This document shows, piece after piece, positions 56,096 through 62,000 of a DNA stretch of 64,000 nt. The DNA is taken from NCBI RefSeq assembly GCF_905220565.1, contig NC_059399.1, positions 14,004,501 through 14,068,500 of the forward strand, in the 5' to 3' direction. The translations under genes were made by a program, and so were the position numbers. Source of the stretch: Melitaea cinxia (taxonomy: Eukaryota; Arthropoda; Insecta; Lepidoptera; Nymphalidae). The notes beneath the pieces are model-generated. The model was given only the letters and a program-made list of their open reading frames with translations, made no database searches and was not told the DNA's origin. The first letter of the stretch is position 1; each line of letters starts with the position of its first letter.

Positions 56096-59000
56096 GGTCG
56101 AATTGAGTAACCTCTTCCTTTTTTTGAAGTCGGTTAGAAAATTCATCGTTTATGTTGACATGACATTGAGAGGTGTATTAACAATACTTAAATAGGTTGA
56201 AGAATCCGTCATCCAGAAACGCCATTGTATTCTTTAGTTAATAGTTATAAAGCGACACGTGTCGTAAAATCTAAAATATTCTCTGACTTCAAAACTCTCT
56301 CTCTAATATTCCTTAATACTTTTTGCTCCTAATAACTCTTTAGTACGAAAATTCTCCATTGTTAAGCCATCTGACAGTAAATGTTTATTTAATAAAAATA
56401 TTTCTTTTTAATTTCCCGGCCCTTAAATATTTTCTACTTGATAATCGGTCTAATTAATTATTTAGTAATATACACAAATGTAAAAATCAAATAATTAATG
56501 TCTCATTTTAAATCTATTTTTTTCTTTCTAGAACTATCTAATAACTCTGATAATTCGGCTCGCATCGGACACAGTCGGCTTTTATCGGTTCGAAATCTTG
56601 GCGGATCACCACTCTGCGAGACACCACAAGCTCAAACGACTTGTTCTTCATTTGATAAAAGTAATAAGATCTCCATTATATTAGTTATTAAAAAAAATAA
56701 CTTAAAAACCTAGTCTTCCAGACAATTCAAACGAATATATTTTGTTTGTGTTTCGGACACGTCACTCACACGCACCAAATATATAATTTGCATTATGTTT
56801 ATAATTTCAAAATTATGGTAGTATACTTTGTAAAGCTTTTTTCTTCTATTGGTTTTTAATTTTTTTTTTTTTATTATTATTAAAAAATACCGTACTTTAT
56901 AATAGCAGACTGAGCGACGATATTAAATAATTTTTGACTTACCGACAGGCATTACACTATAATTTATAATTCTAAAAGATGCCTTCACACGAAAAAGGAA
57001 ACATAAATCAGTAAAAATTGACAAAAATATCAGAAAACATGTTTTATTGAAAGGTGAAACATTGTCTGCTTGAGTACAATTTACTGTATTGTCAAATGTA
57101 TGTAATACTTTATACTTTGTTTTCCAATAAGTATATAAAATTACATAAATAAAACAGATATAGACTGACATAGAAGTTACTTATGAGCTATTACTACTTA
57201 CTTTACATTACTTTTATGCTCGCGAACGCACTGTATGATGATGATACGGGAACTGATTTTGTGTAGCTAATTAATCATGCAACTAAGTCATGTAAAATGT
57301 TGATCGTGCGCGATACGATCGAAATAATGTAACACAAAAATATTATTTAAGGCTTATTTTACCGTTCGCTGAAAAAGCTATCTGAAGCATAACGGTATCC
57401 AATAGATACTAAAGCTTCTATAATGTATATGGACGTATGTATTTAAATTAGTTCTTTAAATTTGTGCTATTGTAAATGTGTTTTCAATCTACAGTCAGAA
57501 CATTTTTATCCTACTCAGGCCATGAGCTAGTAGTTTATTATTTTACAACTATAACATTTTAATATAATATGCTAAAGCTTAAAATGAAACTCGACACAAA
57601 ATAAAACAATAATTTAATCAAACAAAAATTTGTTTTACGCGAATCAATAATTGTTTGGTTAAAACTGAGAATTATGTGATCGGAAACAACTCAAATGTGT
57701 AAACACATGTTCTTGAAAATACAATAGCATAATACATTTTAGTTTTGTAGCAGTCGCGGACAGCGCACAAACGGAAACGACCAAATATATGCATTTGCAT
57801 ACGAATTATATATTTTATTGTTTGGTAACGCTTACAAGTTCTTTAGCTTACATTCTAGATAGTTTTACAGATGTGTCTCTTTCTAACAGTAAATTGATCT
57901 TACTCGTATATTTGCATACAGTGCACGATAACAAGAGACATTGCAATTAATATTTTCTTGTATTTATTGTAGCCGATATACGTTGAACTGGAATGCCGGC
58001 TTTTCAGAATCTTAAATTTGCGCAGTAAAATTTATACTAAAATTATTTTTTATTCTGTATAAATTCTGTAAAAAGTATTTGAAAAATGTAAAGAAATAGC
58101 CGAATTAGTACAACTGCTCTCGTATTTGGCGCTTAGCAACAAATTTCATTTTTATTATATTTATATATATTTACTCTTCGATAATTTGTTAACTCGTACC
58201 TAGATAAAGTGACACACATTATCAAGCGATGACTCGCCATTGTTGCGGCATATTTAACGGATGAAGTAATTATAGAATATTCGATATCTCCACCGACTTT
58301 TTATTAAAGTATAATAAAATAAAATAAAAAATGTTCACGTAGCAATAATATATTGTAGAATCAATTCAATGTAAGATATAAATCATAAAGAAGAATAGAA
58401 AATACGAATTCTTGACATCTTTAAAAAAAATTTTTCAAATAGAAAAACTTGAAATCTTTATTTTTTATTTTCACAAATTTTTATTGAATACAAAGTAATG
58501 TCTGCTTATAGACCTAAAAAATATCAACTAAAACATTAATGATACCTAATTATTCAGTATTGTTATTAGCTTTAATATTGACGTGTACATCTCTAAGAAC
58601 CAGGTGAAGCCATTAATTTTCTTCACTTTCTACGTTTTGTTGTTTTTCTTTAAACAAGTTTTTTTTACGGAATTTGCTCACACAATAATTTCAGTAACAA
58701 ATTTAGTTAAAAGTCGATTAGTTGTTTTATTGCCACCAAACTTGTACCCATAAAAAAAATTTTAAGCCTTTAAAACCAGGTAACAAAAAAAAAGGTATTA
58801 TTATTATCTATGTGAAAAGAAGTAAAATACTTGACAATGATTATATAGTTTATTTTGAACTCAAAATATCGTTTTTTTTTTTTACTTTCTAGCTATGAAA
58901 ACAACACAAGAACAAAGCGTGTCAGCTGAACAATTCAAATCAATAGATGAACCTTGTGTACGGCGTACATCTAATGTTGTTCAAACAACTTTAGACACGG

Positions 59001-62000
59001 GTTAATATTTTATTTTAAAATTATCACCATTAAAATATCTAGAAAGTAGTAACCTTACAGAAGATGGCAGCTGAAAAATACTGCTTTCAAGTCCTGTGTT
59101 CCTGTGGTAACAAGTTTGCCAGGGGAGGTTTGGGAGGGGAGGGTAAGGGGTTAGGTTCGGTAGCGCGCTTGTAATACTTCTGATGTTGTAGGCGTCCATA
59201 GGCTACGGTGTCCGCTTACCATCAATCAGACCGTACGTTTGTTTGTCACCTCTATAGGATAAAAAAATGAGTATTTAACGTGGAATGAATGAATAGAAAT
59301 GTGGGAACTGGCTAGAAACTATTTTAAAGTACGTCGGCTGTGATGTGAGTAGAATAAAAAAAAAATGATCTCGTGCAAGACTTATTGATACAAAAATCTT
59401 TTGAACACATCTTACAACGGAGGAGTTACTTTTTGTACATATGTTTGTATGTTGATCGAACATACAAGACTGTTTAGGCAGACTGATTAGGCAACTCGTC
59501 TAAAATTATCTTTTTTGACAATTGCTATAACAAACGTGCTTGGACAGCTGTGTTACTACGATTTACTTAAATTAATCCACACTGCAAAAAAAAAGTGAAA
59601 ATGAACTAAAATTTAGTGTAAATCTAGCTTAGACACATAGGAAGGATATGGAGTTCATTCTACCCCATAGTTTTATTAAGAATGAATTAACCATAAAATA
59701 CTTCAGTGACATTGATGAATCTGTAGAGACGAAAACATAAACAAAAAACAGTTATTTAAAACTTCAAATACTAACTTTTTGATTTATCACTTAGTGACCG
59801 TGATTGATCTTAATTTTGTAGAAATTATTATATTCATTCTAAAAAAACTCACAAATAAAAGAGACTTCAAACCTAACAATGGGATGACATATAATTGCCA
59901 TTTTATTGCCAAGATATTTTTTCATTGTATATGAAAAAATATCTTTAAAAAAATACTTTCAATAACTTTTGCGTGATAATGTTCATTATTTTATTCAAAA
60001 GGTGAAAAAGATGAAATAAAACAATTTCTCAAGGATCTGTCAAGTACAAGTAAATCAAAACAAGACACGCCCAAAATAGAGCAAAATCTTGTTATTTCCA
60101 GCAATTTGAATGCAGCTAAATGGATTAAAGGATGTGTCAACGAATCCAGAAAAGGTACCTTTAGATATCAGTTGTTTTGCATAGCCTTACCCAAATAAGT
60201 TCCAATATCGTGAAATCCCGAATCTTTGAAGTTTCAGTAACTTTTTTATTTGTCAACCCTTGCTAATATTTACATAATTATATTAATCAAAGTAGCATTC
60301 TAAGAGAATAAATGACTATTTAACTTTGTGTTATTTCTGTTGTCACTTACATAATGAAATGACTTCAATCTACAATTACAGCAGCATCAGCATAGCAATC
60401 GTTCTCACTTTGTTATGTAACAATTAATAATAAAACTGATTCAATAAAGATTATCTAATTTTTTGTTTGACTTATCGATATATTCACAATCATAATTATT
60501 TCAGATGTCCAGTCAATAGTTAATTTGAGTGAATCGACTGTAACAGAGTCGTTAGAACGTGCTTCATTCGCCATCATAAGCTCTAGGGATAAAAAAGTTC
60601 GAAACGAAATGAAAAACTTGTCGAAGGTCCCGTTAAATCAACAGCGAGCTATTAATTGCGGTTAGCTTTATCTATTTTGTATTTACTGTTACAAAGAATG
60701 AAAAACGATGATGAGGCAAAAAAATCCTGTTAAACATGTTTATTACCTCTTCTTCTTTAGGATTAATGGCTTAATTACTTTTTGTCACAAAAAATAAATA
60801 GGGTTAGTGTAGTAAAATAATTATATACTACTAAATTTTTTATTGTCGACGTGTTGGCGCAGCGGTCACTAGCTGTTGCGCTGGCGGTCGTGGGTTCGAC
60901 AGACATTTTGTTTTGGTTACATAGGTGTTTGTCGTTGTCTGGCCGTTTGTGCTTGTATATTATGTGTGTTTCCGGACCCCCGACACAGGAGAAAATCCTA
61001 CTAGGTGCCGCTGAGTATGAAGCGTTTGTTTATTTATTTATTATTGAAATGATATTGAAGTAGAGAGAGATATTTTTTGTAAAATTTTTCATTGTTATTT
61101 AAGATAATGTTCAACATAAACGTACAAAGTTAAATCAAATGGTCTTACTTATAAACGTTTCTTAATTTTTAATCAATTGCTTAGCAACGGATTAGCAAAA
61201 ACCTCACTTATAAACACTACTTAGCGTTAAGAAGTCGTTAAGTAGTGTTTAAATAGCCGTCAAATTTAAACTCTGCCGAGATATAGTTTAACTCCTGCTA
61301 AGCGGCAAGATGGCGAATTTAACATAAATCAGCTGTTCTATTGTGACGTTTGATCTACTTACTTGCGTGTGTTTGTTAGAAAAAAAAATTATCATTCTTT
61401 GTTCGTTTCTTAACTAAGTAACAGCTAATCAACGTTTATAAGTAATCAAAAGTTAAACATGGATTTATAGCTTAAGAGCGGTTTAACTAAGCGGTGGCTA
61501 AGTATTGCTTAGCGAGATTTTTATAAGTAAGACCGAAAATGTCTAAGATATAAAATTAATCACGGACAAAATATTATTTTGATATCTTAAAAAATCTTCT
61601 TCAGGCTATCAATAAACCATTAAGGCTTTGTTCAGTAACGATGTCTAATTAGTTTTAAAGCAAAACAAAACTTTTTGATATTTTGATAGATTTAAATTAT
61701 GAGAAAAAATGTTGCTTATAAATTTGTATTGGTAGTGAGTTCGGAGCGGAATAATATTCAATATTTTCATTAACCTTTAAGTATGGACGTCATTTTTTCT
61801 TAACACTACTGTGGACATGTAGTCTCACAGGCTCCTATATACACACAAATTTTTTTTGGAGAATTTGATATAAGATCGCTTTAAAACTAATTACATATTA
61901 AAGTTATGTAGTTTAGCAATTAAATAACGTGTTTATATAATCAAATTTTATTTAAAAAATTATAGAAATATTAAAAATCCAAAATTATGGCTCTTTTCAA

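Noticed and set aside
57495..57563. Possible array exon after TCTACAG (RTFLSYSGHELVVYY)
   Set aside because: The frame has no phase-1 donor before a stop and composition drifts to AT-rich; not enough support.
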